Counted from the stretch's first letter, positions 8,290-17,252 are shown. The stretch is DNA of 64,000 nt from Pseudomonadota bacterium (GCA_016702545.1 JADJDT010000023.1:37369-101368), one strand, 5' to 3'. Program-made: numbers and translations. The notes: generated by a model from the sequence alone, not told the origin.

Positions 8290-9318
8290 ATGCCCGAGGT
8301 AGCGAATGCGGTTCGGTGGGGTCCGCGCCGGGCCCTGCGTCGCCAGCAGCGGCACGACGACGGCCGCCTCGAACGCCACCCAACCGGCCAAGGACCCGAA
8401 AATCGACTGGAGCTCGAGCGCCTCGCTCCGCAGCCGGCGGGCCTCGGCCACGCAGCTCGTCGCGTCGCGACCAGCGACCGGCGGCTCGCTGAGCTCATCG
8501 CCCAGGCGATTGGGTACGGAGCGCGAACCGGTGCTCTTCGGCTCGCGCGGGGCTCGCGGCGCCCGCTCGACGGCGCCGTCTGATTCGGCGCGCGCGGCGG
8601 AGGGCAGAGCCAACGCTCGCCCCAGGCGCGCCACCGCAACACAGCCGTCTTCGTCCGAACGCGGAGCGCCGGCCGCCGGCGTTCGTGACGCCGGTTGCGG
8701 TGAGCGCGCGCGGGCGGCGTTCGGCGCACCCACGGAGAAGTCGAGCACGGAGCGCCCAGAGCCCACCGGAACGGAGGCCGCCGCAGGGGTGGGCGCGCTC
8801 GGCGCCGGAGGCGCTCCGGTCCCGCGCGCGGCTGGGGCGGCCAGCGCCGCGGCGAGCGCGTGATAGCGCCGGTACTCTGCCGTGGCCTGGGCCGCCGCAC
8901 GCTGAGCCGCCCCAGCGGCACCGTCGGGCCCCACGAAGGGCCGCTCGAGCGCGCCACCGGTCTGCCCGCGACGAAGACTCTGGGCGCGCCGCACCTGCGG
9001 GTGCGTGGCCGGGCGCTCGAGCCGTGCCAAGACGACCTGTTCGCTCAGCACAGCCGGCAGCTCACCGGTGGGCGAGGGCGAGCCGGGACGAGGCGCCGCG
9101 GGCGCACGGCTCGACCCCGGCGGGGCCGCGGTCAAGCGGGCATCGAAGGCGTCGAGCACACCTGCTGCCTGCCCTGCCGGTGGTGTCACTGCCGGTGGTG
9201 TCACTGCCGGTGGCGTCACTGCCGGCCGCGCCGCCGCGGGCTCTTCGCCGGTCGCCACGGCCCAGAGCACGAGCATCGTGACGCCGAAGACGCGTGAGTG
9301 GCTGACGTGCTGCCCCAC
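8287..9318 (-). CDS. Ala/Pro-rich exported hypothetical protein
   Basis: 343 aa. The first 30 residues look like a weak signal sequence (FGVTMLVLWAVATG), followed by a repeated Pro stretch TPPAVTPPAV encoded by three 15-bp units at 9175-9219. The middle is low complexity with charged patches. Two cysteines flank a helix late in the protein (TSCVAEARRLRSEALELQ), then a hydrophobic segment (LAGWVAFEAAVVVPLLA) that could be a membrane helix. No family recognised. The stop codon is provided by the right end of the family B element at 8095-8289. Start at 9318 or 9276. Confidence 0.6.
   Translation of the reverse strand: MGQHVSHSRVFGVTMLVLWAVATGEEPAAARPAVTPPAVTPPAVTPPAGQAAGVLDAFDARLTAAPPGSSRAPAAPRPGSPSPTGELPAVLSEQVVLARLERPATHPQVRRAQSLRRGQTGGALERPFVGPDGAAGAAQRAAAQATAEYRRYHALAAALAAPAARGTGAPPAPSAPTPAAASVPVGSGRSVLDFSVGAPNAARARSPQPASRTPAAGAPRSDEDGCVAVARLGRALALPSAARAESDGAVERAPRAPREPKSTGSRSVPNRLGDELSEPPVAGRDATSCVAEARRLRSEALELQSIFGSLAGWVAFEAAVVVPLLATQGPARTPPNRIRYLGH
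9175..9219. repeat. In-gene tandem repeat, three copies of 15 bp
   Basis: Unit tgccggtggtgtcac (third copy one base different). It encodes a repeated TPPAV on the minus strand near the N-terminus of the protein at 8287-9318. Confidence 0.9.
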
Positions 9319-9403
9319 CGCGGGCCCCCGCTACGGCTCGATCGCCGGCCGGGCAGATATACCCTCGACCCGCGCCCGGGCAAAGGCCCTCGAGCGCGGC
9401 GGG

Positions 9404-9790
9404 TCATGTGCGGCGACGGGGGGCGCGAGCGCGTTTCTCCTGCTGGTAGCTCACGGCGACGACGGTGTGAATGCCTCCCCGCACGCGGAAATCACCCTCG
9501 ACGCTGAGGCGGCGCGGCTCGAGCGCGAGGCGAAGGTCGTCGAGGATCTGGTTGGTCACCGCTTCGTGGTAGCTGCCGACCTCGCGAAACGACCAGAGGT
9601 AGAGCTTGAGCGACTTGAGCTCGACGCAGAGCCGATCGGGCACGTAGACGATCCGCACCGTCGCGAAGTCGGGCTGACCGGTGACCGGACAGACGCAGGT
9701 GAACTCTGGGCAGTCCAGGCGCACCTCGTAGTCGCGCTCGGGGTGGGGATTGGGAAAGGTAGCGAGCGCTCGGCTGGAAGGCTTGGGCAT
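9404..9790 (-). CDS. queF: NADPH-dependent 7-cyano-7-deazaguanine reductase
   Basis: Last soluble step in making the queuosine precursor preQ1, reducing the nitrile preQ0 to an amine. 128 aa, the short single-domain type. Seen: EFTCVCPVTGQPDF, holding the catalytic cysteine before PVTGQPD and the general-acid Asp, and the conserved ELKSLKLYLWSFR with the substrate-binding Glu and Ser. Start at 9790 (MPKPSSRALATF) has GGAG six bases upstream; the longer frame to 9859 is unlikely. It lies just upstream, on the other strand, of tRNA-Arg, which is not a queuosine-modified tRNA, so the neighbourhood has no obvious functional meaning. Confidence 0.93.
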   Translation of the reverse strand: MPKPSSRALATFPNPHPERDYEVRLDCPEFTCVCPVTGQPDFATVRIVYVPDRLCVELKSLKLYLWSFREVGSYHEAVTNQILDDLRLALEPRRLSVEGDFRVRGGIHTVVAVSYQQEKRARAPRRRT

Positions 9791-9878
9791 CGGGGGCTCC
9801 TCGTGGCACAGGGCTGACCATGCGGCCGGCGTATAGCCGTTGCCGATAGCGCCGGTCAACCGCGCGGCGGGCGTTCCT

Positions 9879-9906
9879 TGACGCTGCGGCGGCTTTTCGC
9901 TAAGAG
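9879..9906 (+). promoter_or_regulatory. Probable sigma-70-type promoter of tRNA-Arg
   Basis: TTGACG at 9879-9884, a spacer of about 16-17 bases, then TAAGAG at about 9901-9906, about 15 bases before the tRNA 5' end. Spacing and position fit a housekeeping promoter. Read by eye only. Confidence 0.5.
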
Positions 9907-9921
9907 GGTGGCGGTTTGTTC

Positions 9922-9995
<74 letters not shown>

Positions 9996-10000
9996 CTGCC

Positions 10001-10080
10001 GTTGATTACCGAACGAGGCAGGTGATTACCGAACGAGGCAGGTGATTACCGAACGAGGCAGGTGATTACCGAACGAGGCA
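10001..10080. repeat. Tandem repeat directly after tRNA-Arg, four copies of 20 bp
   Basis: Unit ggtgattaccgaacgaggca; copies at 10001 (one base different), 10021, 10041 and 10061. It does not copy the tRNA 3' end, so it is not a typical integration scar. It occupies the place where the tRNA transcript would end. It carries no T-run and no strong hairpin. Confidence 0.95.
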
Positions 10081-10185
10081 GGGCCGGCGTCGATGCGCCG
10101 GCGCACGCGCCGAAAGCCCGCGGGCCTACCCTCAGCCGGACGGACGGGGCGGCACAGGAACACTTCGGCGGGGAGACAGCCTAGC

Positions 10186-10446
10186 GTGTCCACGGGCCTC
10201 GCAGCGCAACCACGATCGGCGGGCGGAAGGCGGCCGAGGGCAGGCCGGGTGCTCGTCCTGGCACTCCTGGCCGGCGCCGGCCTCGCGCTGGCCGGGCCGG
10301 CTCGCCCGGCCTCGGCGCAGCCGATCGCTCCGCTGATGCCACGCCTCGATCCCCGCATGACCCGGCGATCGTCGCGCGCTTTCACGAAGCGCTCGCCACC
10401 GGCCTGCGAGCGGCCCGGCTCTCCGCCCTCAGTCCGCCGCAGGTGA
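10186..10446 (+). CDS. N-terminal fragment of a frameshifted exported protein (signal peptide)
   Basis: GTG start at 10186 with GGGGAGA upstream. It gives a twin-Arg/basic n-region, a clear hydrophobic core (RVLVLALLAGAGLALAG) and a cleavage-like PASAQP. Around 10355-10365 the frame stops making sense, and the next frame reads HDPAIVARFHEALATGLRAA and runs directly into the gene listed at 10443-11261. One missing base in the CCCC run there would join them. I treat 10186-11261 as one gene. The fragment alone has no function. Confidence 0.55.
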   Translation: MSTGLAAQPRSAGGRRPRAGRVLVLALLAGAGLALAGPARPASAQPIAPLMPRLDPRMTRRSSRAFTKRSPPACERPGSPPSVRRR

Positions 10447-11261
10447 GCAAGACGGCGTCCGCGCGGGCACCCTGCGCGAGCGCGCGTTGCGCCGCCACGG
10501 TCCAACGCGCGCTCTTCGTGGAGCGAGCGGCCACGGCGCGCATCGGCGTGGTCGGTCGCAACTACACCATTGCGGTGGAGCTCTATCGCGGGACCCTGCT
10601 GGAAGGCAGCGAAACCGGGCGCTGTGACGTCTGCACCGTCGCCGAGGCGATCACCGCCACGAGCACCATCGCCCAGCGCGCAGGTGAGGCCGCCAGCGCC
10701 GGCACGGGTGGTCAGGGCCCAGCAGCGACGCTGCTCCAGCCTGCGGAGTCACCGCCAATCGAGGTGAAGGGAGACGCGCGTCCCGCGCCGAAGCCCGCTG
10801 CGCGCAGGGCGTCGGCAGCCGCGCGATCGGCGGCGCGCCGAGCGCGCCGGGCGACGCGCGCGCCGGACGGCCCAACAGCCACCGAGGCCGCGCGGCCGGC
10901 GAGTCTGCCGCATCGTTGGCCGCTGTGGCCCGCGCTCGCGGCTACCGGGATGGCGGCCGTCGGGCTGGCCATCGGCCTACCGCTGATCGCGATCGACGGC
11001 CAGGGCACCGACTGCCGTGGCCCCGCACGGCCCGATCACCGCAACTGCGAACGGCTCTACGCCACCGCAGGCGGCGGTTGGGTCATGACCACGGTGGGCC
11101 TAGCCTCGCTGGCGAGCGCTGGAGCGCTGCTCTACCTCTATCTCGCACCCCGTCGCGTACCGTCGGGCCCCGGCGCCCCCGTCGCGCGTGGGATCCTCGA
11201 GCGCCTGCGCGTGACGCCCGCTGCCGGCGGGCTGCTCGTGGGTGGTGGCGGCGCATTCTGA
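10443..11261 (+). CDS. Exported or membrane protein, main part (unknown function)
   Basis: 272 aa in this frame. Cysteines cluster near the N-terminus (CASARC, GRCDVCT). A segment TARIGVVGRNYTIAVELYRG reads like a short beta domain, then comes an Arg/Ala linker. Two hydrophobic helices (LAATGMAAVGLAIGLPLIAI and TTVGLASLASAGALLYLYLA) surround a loop with two Cys. This layout recalls myxobacterial periplasmic proteins ending in two membrane helices, but I cannot name a family. The true N-terminus is upstream in another frame (signal peptide at 10186); the GTG at 10443 is only the first start left in this frame. Confidence 0.65.
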   Translation: MSKTASARAPCASARCAATVQRALFVERAATARIGVVGRNYTIAVELYRGTLLEGSETGRCDVCTVAEAITATSTIAQRAGEAASAGTGGQGPAATLLQPAESPPIEVKGDARPAPKPAARRASAAARSAARRARRATRAPDGPTATEAARPASLPHRWPLWPALAATGMAAVGLAIGLPLIAIDGQGTDCRGPARPDHRNCERLYATAGGGWVMTTVGLASLASAGALLYLYLAPRRVPSGPGAPVARGILERLRVTPAAGGLLVGGGGAF

Positions 11262-11458
11262 CGACGTGGCCCGCGGAGCGGACGGGGCTCCGCTTGACCC
11301 GAGGTTTCACCGCGGTCAAGGATAGGTGGCGCGGTCCGCGATGAGGCGCGCCAGCAGCGACGGCCCGTGCGCGCTCGTGACGCGGCGGGGGCCGGTCGGC
11401 GGGCGTGGCGGGCGGTGACGCAGCGATCGAGTGGCGCAGCCGGTTTCCAGCGGTTGTC

Positions 11459-11639
11459 TAGACCGAAAACAAGCGCGCTTTGGCGCAAGCCCTGTGTTTT
11501 CGGGCTAGACGAGCCGACAGGCGAGCGTTATGGGGTGAAGTCGCGGGGATTCACTCCCCGCGACGAGGGGGCTTTGCGAAAGCCCCCTGAGTCATATCTA
11601 GGCCCAGAACGAGCGCGGGACGCGCTCGTTTTAGGCCTA
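11459..11639. repeat. Four-hairpin intergenic element, family B, copy 2
   Basis: 181 bp, TAG to CTA, same orientation as copy 1 and nearly identical in the central two hairpins. The first stem is perfect here: CCGAAAACA with TGTTTTCGG. The last stem, AACGAGCGCG with CGCGCTCGTT, is also fully paired where copy 1 has a G-T. It lies 66 bases before the kinase-fold gene, within the approximately 440-bp gap after the gene ending at 11261. I saw nothing else recognisable in that gap. Confidence 0.85.
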
Positions 11640-11704
11640 AAGCGGTGCCGGCTGCAGCGGCGTGAGGAGAGCCTCTCCCGCAGGCTCAGGGGTGGACGTA
11701 TACC

Positions 11705-13987
11705 GTGACCGATCCGTTGCTCGGCAAGCTGATCGCCCAGCGCTACCGGCTCGTACAGCGCCTCGCCGAGGGCTCTTCGAGCGTGGTCTACGGCGCCGAG
11801 CACGGCACCCCGCCTCAACGCGTGGCCGTCAAGCTGGTAGACCCGCGCTGGCTGCAAGACCCCCGCAGCGGCGAGGAGGTCGAGCTTGCGCTTGCCAGCG
11901 CCAGCGGTATCGAGAGCGCGCACATGGCCAAGGTGCTGGAGGTCGGGCGCGAGCCCGGCGGGGCCTTGTTCCTGGTGATGGAGCACCTCGACGGCGAGAC
12001 GCTGGCCACCAGGCTCCAGCGCGAGGGTCGGCTGCCGGTGGCCCAGGTGCTAACGCTGCTCGCGCAACTGGGTGACGCGCTTTCGGAGGCCCACGCGCTG
12101 GGCCTCGTCCATGGTCACCTCCAGCCCCGCAAGATCTTTCTCACGCGGCGCGGCGGAGAAGACGTGGTCAAGTTGTTGGGGCTGGGGCTGGCGCGCCTGG
12201 CGGCCGTCGGCGATCCGCCGAGCGGCGGCGTACCGGCCCTGCTCGATCCGCATTACCTCTGCCCTGAGCAGACCCGGGGCGCGGCGATCGACCCACGGAG
12301 CGACATCTACTCGCTGGCCGCCGTGACCTACGCGATGCTCTGTGGCGCACCGCCCTTCGCCGGATCGAGCCCCGTCGCGCTGCTGACGCAGCATCTCGAG
12401 GCTACCCCCTCCGCGCTCGATCAACGCCTACCTGAGCTGCCCTCCGCGATGGCCGCGGCCGTCGCCCGCGGGCTGCACAAGGCGCCTGACCAGCGCTTTC
12501 CCACGGTCGTGCGTTTTCTTCAGGCGCTCCGCGAGCCCGAGCACCCGGCCGAGGCGCGCGCGCAGCCTTCGGCGGCGCTGCGCCCGACGCGCAGCCAGGC
12601 GGTCGCCCTGGCCGCGCCGCTGGGCGGCGGCAGCACCGCCGCAGCCGAGGCGCCGGAGGAGCCCGCCGAGGCCCTCGGGGGCCATGAACGGACCCTGATC
12701 GGAACCGGCATCACGAGCGCTGAGGTGCAGCGGGTGATGGCAGCGCACGTCGCCGCGGCCGCCGCCCGCGCTTCGGCGCAGGCGCCAACGGAGCCCGCGG
12801 TCATCGTCAAGGGAGCCGACGTGGCGCTGCTGACGCCCGAGGTCTTCGCCGCCAAAACCATGTTGCCGGGCGCGGTCGCGCCCGCACCGCCGCGGGAAGC
12901 GGTGGTTGGCCCGGCGGCCCAGGGCGAGGCCGACGAGGGCGAGCCGGACACCAGGCTGGGCGCGGCCGAGACGACCGGAGTCTCGCTGAGTGAAGAGGCG
13001 CGCGAGTGGTTCGCCGAGGGCATGGCGGCAGAGGAGGCCCTGCGGCGAGCCAAGGGCGAGCCGGCGACGCTGCCGTCGTTGTACGGCGCCCTCGGTGGCG
13101 ACGAGCTGCCCCGCAGCGGTCCGTCTCCGGCGGTGGTCCTTGGCGCCGTGCTCGGCCTGGCCGTGGTGGTGTTGGGGGCGGTGTTCTGGCTCTCACGCGA
13201 CAGCGGCCGAAGCCCTCTCGCCGAGCTGGGGAAGAAGCGCGTCACCCCCGGGCAGGAGCCCTTGCGCCTGACCGCGCCCCGCAGTGGCGCTGACACCGTC
13301 GCGGCCGGGCGCCCCCACGACGAGCCGCCCGCGGCCGCACCCGCTGCGGTTCCCACGGCGAGGGCAGAGGACACCGTCGCGGCGGCCCGCCCCGCGAGCG
13401 CCGAGCCCGACCGCGCAGCGGCGCCCCCGACTGCGCAGCCCGCCCCCGCCCCCGCGCCCATGCCCACGCCCACGCCCTCGCCAGCCGCAGCGGTGGCGCG
13501 CCGGCAGGAGCCTGAGCTGCCGGCCGGCGGCAGCGCCCCGGTGCCGGTCGACGCACCTCCGACCCCGACGGTCCGCGCGCCGGCCCGCAGTCGGCGTATT
13601 CGGGACACGAACCAGCGCGTGGCCGAGGCGCAGGTCGAGCTCGGCCAGCAGCGGCTGCGGCGCGGCGGCTACAACGAGGCTCGCGGCTACTTCAACGCGG
13701 CGGTCCAGCTGGACGCGCGAAACGCCGAGGCGCACGGTGGCCTGGGCGAGGTGGCCTTCGAGCTGGGGAACTACGTCACCGCCGCGCAGCATCTGCGCCG
13801 CGCCGCGCAGCTCAGCCCCGGGCAGGCGCGCTACCTCGTGATGCTCGGCGACGCGTATTTCAAGCAAGGTCGCACCAACGACGCTGTGGCACAGTACCGT
13901 CGCGCTCTGGCGCTCGCACCCAACACCGCGGCCGCGCGCAGCGGGCTCGAGGCCGCGGTGCGGCGGTTGGCGCGCGAGGGAAACTGA
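11705..13987 (+). CDS. Kinase-fold protein with TPR tail, catalytic motifs lost (pseudokinase)
   Basis: 760 aa. Residues 1-280 follow the PknB-type Ser/Thr kinase pattern: YRLVQRLAEGSSSVVYGA, VAVK with Lys43, LVMEHLDGETLATRL, and later SDIYSLAAVTYAMLCGAPPF. The catalytic loop reads HGHLQPRK at 136-143 where HRDLKPxN is expected, and the DFG position reads LGLGL. Both catalytic aspartates are absent, so phosphotransfer is unlikely. An acidic linker, one membrane helix (about residues 475-500), a Pro/Ala linker and about three TPR units at the end follow. Probably a membrane-bound adaptor. The next gene starts at its stop codon. Confidence 0.88.
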   Translation: MTDPLLGKLIAQRYRLVQRLAEGSSSVVYGAEHGTPPQRVAVKLVDPRWLQDPRSGEEVELALASASGIESAHMAKVLEVGREPGGALFLVMEHLDGETLATRLQREGRLPVAQVLTLLAQLGDALSEAHALGLVHGHLQPRKIFLTRRGGEDVVKLLGLGLARLAAVGDPPSGGVPALLDPHYLCPEQTRGAAIDPRSDIYSLAAVTYAMLCGAPPFAGSSPVALLTQHLEATPSALDQRLPELPSAMAAAVARGLHKAPDQRFPTVVRFLQALREPEHPAEARAQPSAALRPTRSQAVALAAPLGGGSTAAAEAPEEPAEALGGHERTLIGTGITSAEVQRVMAAHVAAAAARASAQAPTEPAVIVKGADVALLTPEVFAAKTMLPGAVAPAPPREAVVGPAAQGEADEGEPDTRLGAAETTGVSLSEEAREWFAEGMAAEEALRRAKGEPATLPSLYGALGGDELPRSGPSPAVVLGAVLGLAVVVLGAVFWLSRDSGRSPLAELGKKRVTPGQEPLRLTAPRSGADTVAAGRPHDEPPAAAPAAVPTARAEDTVAAARPASAEPDRAAAPPTAQPAPAPAPMPTPTPSPAAAVARRQEPELPAGGSAPVPVDAPPTPTVRAPARSRRIRDTNQRVAEAQVELGQQRLRRGGYNEARGYFNAAVQLDARNAEAHGGLGEVAFELGNYVTAAQHLRRAAQLSPGQARYLVMLGDAYFKQGRTNDAVAQYRRALALAPNTAAARSGLEAAVRRLAREGN

Positions 13988-15106
13988 GTGGCGCCCACCG
14001 CCGTCAGCAAGACCTATCGCATTCTCGCCCTGGTCGAGGGCGACGTCGCGCACGCGCGCGCCATCGGCGCTCGGTTGCTACAAGGCTTCGGGCTGCCGGC
14101 GCGGCCGGGTTTCGACGTGGCGCTGACGCAGCGTGGTGTGGTGGTCGCCACGACCGGCGATCTCGGGGAGGCCCAGGGCGTGGCGGGCCGCGTGGCGGCG
14201 GCAGGGGCCAGCTTTCGCATCGTCGATGGCACCGGCACCGTGGTCGATCAGGGCGGGCCAGCCCCTGCTGCCGGCCGCGGCGGCGCGGTCCAGGGCTCGC
14301 CGCGAGCCGTCGCACCACCGCTGGGCGGTGGCACGCTCGCGGGGCCCTTCGGCGCCGCGCCGCGCCTCGCCCCGAGCGCTGCGGCGACCGGCTCCGTGTC
14401 CGCCAACGACCTCGACAGCCTGTTCGCGGATGCCGGGCTCGCGAGCGGCTCGCATCCCACGGTGTCGCCGGCGGCGCTGGCGGCGGCGGCGATGGACCGC
14501 ACCCTAGAGGGGATCGATCAGGGGGCGCTGATCCTGCTCGACGGCACGGTGGCCGACGAGGGCGCCGATGCGGTCGCGGCGCCTGGGCTCGAGCGCCGCG
14601 CACTCGCCGGGCGGGTCCCGAGGCCCGGGAGCGAGAACGAGGCGATCGAGCTCGACATGCCCTACGAGGCCCCGCCCGAGGAAATCGACCTGGGCGATGC
14701 CCTGGAGCCGCTCGAGGTCGGCGAGGGCACCCAACCTGGCCTCGCCAAACCGCGCCGCGCGGGCAGCGCGCGCAAGGCACCCCCGCTGACGCTGCTGGGC
14801 GGTCGTTTGCGCGACTACCCGCGCCTCCGCATCAGCTTCGGCTTCGTGGTCGCGCTGGCGCTGAGCAGCGTCGTGCCGCTATGCCACACTGGGACGGTGA
14901 TGCAGGACCGCGTGACCGCGCTGCGCTCGGACCTCTCGACCTTTCGCGCCGCCGGCCCACGTCTGGTTCGACCGGCCGACTACCGCCCGCCCCAGCAGGT
15001 CGAGGCGGAGATCGCGAGCGTCAAGCTGCGACACGGGGCCTTCGCGATGCTGATCTGGGTCGCGCTGTCGAGTGGCCTGCTCTTTCTCTGGTTTCGTTTC
15101 ACATGA
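13988..15106 (+). CDS. Membrane protein with N-terminal alpha/beta domain, unknown
   Basis: 372 aa. The GTG start at 13988 follows the TGA of the kinase-fold gene with no gap, so the two are translationally coupled and likely cooperate. Residues 1-90 look like a compact alpha/beta domain (YRILALVEGDVAHARAIGARL, GASFRIVDGTGTVV). An acidic low-complexity linker follows. Two hydrophobic helices near the C-terminus (SFGFVVALALSSVVPL and AMLIWVALSSGLLFLWF) enclose a charged loop of about 50 residues. No family recognised. A partner role to the membrane-anchored kinase-fold protein is inferred from coupling only. Confidence 0.75.
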   Translation: MAPTAVSKTYRILALVEGDVAHARAIGARLLQGFGLPARPGFDVALTQRGVVVATTGDLGEAQGVAGRVAAAGASFRIVDGTGTVVDQGGPAPAAGRGGAVQGSPRAVAPPLGGGTLAGPFGAAPRLAPSAAATGSVSANDLDSLFADAGLASGSHPTVSPAALAAAAMDRTLEGIDQGALILLDGTVADEGADAVAAPGLERRALAGRVPRPGSENEAIELDMPYEAPPEEIDLGDALEPLEVGEGTQPGLAKPRRAGSARKAPPLTLLGGRLRDYPRLRISFGFVVALALSSVVPLCHTGTVMQDRVTALRSDLSTFRAAGPRLVRPADYRPPQQVEAEIASVKLRHGAFAMLIWVALSSGLLFLWFRFT

Positions 15107-15158
15107 GCCTCGGCATGGCCTACCATGCGTCCGGCCGGGCTCGGCTGAGGAGACATCA

Positions 15159-15866
15159 ATGGCCGGAATGAACGTTCTCGTCCTCGTCGCGCTGCTGCTC
15201 GCCGCCGCCGGCGGCACCGGCTGCGGCACGACCGCGGCCGGCACCAAACCCCTGGCGCGGGGACCGCACTATGCGCCCCTCGACCGCTCCCCCTGCCGCG
15301 AGGGCGGCAAAACGGTGAGCCGCCTCGACCTCAACCACGACGGTAAGCCGGATGTGAGCGAGCTCTTCGTCGGCGGCCAGCAGAACGTTGGCGGCCAGCC
15401 GAACGTTGGCGGGCAGCAGGGCGGGGGCGGCCCGCAGGCGGGGGGGCGGCCGGAGGCAGGCGGGGGGGGGGCAAACGTTGGCGGGCAGCAGAGTTGCAAG
15501 ATCGTGGACCTCAATTTCGACGGTCGGCCCGACCTAACGCGCTACTTCGTCAATGGACAGGTGGGCGCCGAGGAGCTGGATCTCGACTTCGACGGTCGGA
15601 TCGATCTCACCAACCGGATGGAGCAGGGGCAACTGGTGCGGCAGGAGCTCGACACGAACTACGACGGCAAGACCGATATCTGGCGCCTCTACCGCGGCGG
15701 CAAGGTCGACCGGCTCGAGCGCGATAGCACGGGGAACGGCCGCGTGGACTACTGGGAAGAGTACAGCGACGGTAAGCTGACCCGCGTCGGGCACGACGCC
15801 AACGGGGATGGCCGTCCCGACAAGTGGGAGAACGCCACTGCGAGCAGCGAAGAAGCCCCGCGCTAG
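15159..15866 (+). CDS. Lipoprotein with Asp-rich EF-hand-like repeats
   Basis: 235 aa. AGGAG stands six bases before ATG 15159. Signal peptide with lipobox GGTGC (Cys22). The mature part holds repeated loops of the type DLNHDGKPD, DLNFDGRPD, DLDFDGRID, DTNYDGKTD, DSTGNGRVD and DANGDGRPD. These match calcium-binding loops of EF-hand/dockerin kind and recur about every 20 residues, forming a likely calcium-stabilised rod. A Gly/Gln-rich insert (GGQQNVGGQPNV) interrupts the first two loops and comes from short tandem repeats at about 15370-15480. The 3' end overlaps the convergent tatC by four bases. Confidence 0.85.
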   Translation: MAGMNVLVLVALLLAAAGGTGCGTTAAGTKPLARGPHYAPLDRSPCREGGKTVSRLDLNHDGKPDVSELFVGGQQNVGGQPNVGGQQGGGGPQAGGRPEAGGGGANVGGQQSCKIVDLNFDGRPDLTRYFVNGQVGAEELDLDFDGRIDLTNRMEQGQLVRQELDTNYDGKTDIWRLYRGGKVDRLERDSTGNGRVDYWEEYSDGKLTRVGHDANGDGRPDKWENATASSEEAPR

Positions 15867-16696
15867 CCCGCCCCGCCCCCACCCGGCGGCACCGCGCGCC
15901 GCCGCCGCGCCACCAGCCAGGCGACGCCGATCCCCAAGTTGTAGAGCGCGATCAGCGGCAGCGCCATCATCGACTGCGTCAACACGTCCGGCGTCGGCGT
16001 GAGCACGGCGCCCAGCACGAAGGCCACGATGATGAAGTAGGGATTCCAGCGCCACAGCGCGCCGTGGGTCACGACGCCAGCCAGCGCCAGGAAGCACAGC
16101 AACAAGGGCAGCTCGAAGATCGCGCCGAAGGCCACCAACAGCCGCCAGACCAGCGAGAAGTACTCCGACATCATCAGGGTCGGCTCGAGCGCGATTAAGC
16201 TGCCCTGCCCGGCTGTTACCCCGACGGCGGCGAAGACGCGCTGGAGCGAGCCGAAATCGGCGCGCGCGAAGCCGAGCAAGAAGCGAAAGCCGAGCGGAAA
16301 GACGACGAAGTAGCCGAAGCCGGCACCGCCGATGAAGAAGGCGCTGCTGAGCAGGGTGAAGGGGATGACGTAGCGCCGCTCCGTGGGCTTGAGCCCCGGG
16401 GCGACGAAGCACCAGAGCTGATAGAAGATCACCGGCACCGCCAGGAACACCCCGCCGAGCAGCGCGACCTTAATGTAGGTGGCGAAGGGTTCGATCGGGT
16501 TGGCGAAGTGCAGCTTCGGTTGGCCCAGCCCCGCGTCGCGCCAGGCCTGCACCAGCGGCCGCGCCAGCCAGGCGAAGAGCAGATCGCTGATCAGGTACGC
16601 GACCACCGTGCAAACCACCAGCGCGATCGCGCTGTAGATCAGCCGGCGCCGCAGCTCTTCCAGGTGCTCGACGAAGGTCATCGGCTGATCATGCAT
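15863..16696 (-). CDS. tatC: Sec-independent translocase subunit TatC
   Basis: Core membrane subunit of the twin-arginine pathway; binds RR signal peptides of folded substrates. 277 aa with six hydrophobic segments. It opens MTFVEHLEELRRRL, the conserved cytoplasmic N-terminus containing the signal-binding Glu residues, and later has KPTERRYVIPF and a FELPLLLCFLALAGVV segment. It directly follows tatB (two-base gap), giving a tatBC operon. No further tatA-like gene lies nearby. Confidence 0.96.
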   Translation of the reverse strand: MHDQPMTFVEHLEELRRRLIYSAIALVVCTVVAYLISDLLFAWLARPLVQAWRDAGLGQPKLHFANPIEPFATYIKVALLGGVFLAVPVIFYQLWCFVAPGLKPTERRYVIPFTLLSSAFFIGGAGFGYFVVFPLGFRFLLGFARADFGSLQRVFAAVGVTAGQGSLIALEPTLMMSEYFSLVWRLLVAFGAIFELPLLLCFLALAGVVTHGALWRWNPYFIIVAFVLGAVLTPTPDVLTQSMMALPLIALYNLGIGVAWLVARRRRAVPPGGGGAG

Positions 16697-16698
16697 GC

Positions 16699-17031
16699 TT
16701 AGAGCTCGCGCGGCGGCGGCAGCGCCGGCGCTTCGGTTGCCGGGGCGGCGGCGGCCTGTTGCGGCGCCGGCTCCTCGGTGGCGACCCGGTGCACCTGCCG
16801 CTCGAAGTGATGCACCGTCTGCTGCAGATCGCCCCGCAGCTCCTCGAGCGGCTCGCGTAGCTCGCGCAGCGGCTGATCGACCGCCCCGCGCAGATCGGCG
16901 GAGGCGCGCCGCAGCTGGCGCAGGGCCTCGCCGAGCCCCTTGGCCAGCGCCGGCAAGCGCCGCGGCCCGAGCACGATCAGCGCCACGACCGCGATCGCCG
17001 TCAGCTCAGAGAAGGAAAGACCGAACATCAC
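16699..17031 (-). CDS. tatB: Twin-arginine translocase subunit TatA/TatB
   Basis: 110 aa. N-terminal membrane helix with the family's FGLSFSELTAIAVVALIVLGP and the Gly-Pro hinge, then an amphipathic helix (RRLPALAKGLGEALRQLRR) and a charged, Pro/Ala-rich tail. Glu near residue 8 and the longer tail favour TatB, but TatA and TatB are hard to separate by sequence alone. Operon with tatC downstream. The second ATG at 17028 is equally possible. A degenerate family B element lies just upstream. Confidence 0.85.
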   Translation of the reverse strand: MMFGLSFSELTAIAVVALIVLGPRRLPALAKGLGEALRQLRRASADLRGAVDQPLRELREPLEELRGDLQQTVHHFERQVHRVATEEPAPQQAAAAPATEAPALPPPREL

Positions 17032-17037
17032 CGCCCC

Positions 17038-17167
17038 CAGACCAAAAAAGGCGTCCCGCGCCGTTCGGGTCCAGACTCAGGGGGCTTCTGGGGAATCCCG
17101 ACCAATCGCCTCGGCCGTCCGGCCGTAAACAAACGGCTCACGCCAGAGCGCGCTTGTTTACGGCCTA
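17038..17167. repeat. Four-hairpin element, family B, shortened inverted copy
   Basis: Read on the minus strand it begins TAGGCCGTAAACAAGCGCG, keeps the first stem as CCGTAAACA with TGTTTACGG, and keeps AGCCCCCTGAGTC and GCGCGGGACG of the later part. The middle hairpins are partly deleted. Compared with copy 2, the first stem carries an A-T pair changed to T-A on both sides. Confidence 0.75.
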
Positions 17168-17252
17168 GACGCCGAGCGAGATTGCTGGTGCCGGCGGACA
17201 GCGCAGCCCGCCGCTGCTGGCCCAGCGCCTCTGCCTACACCCGGTCAGTGTG

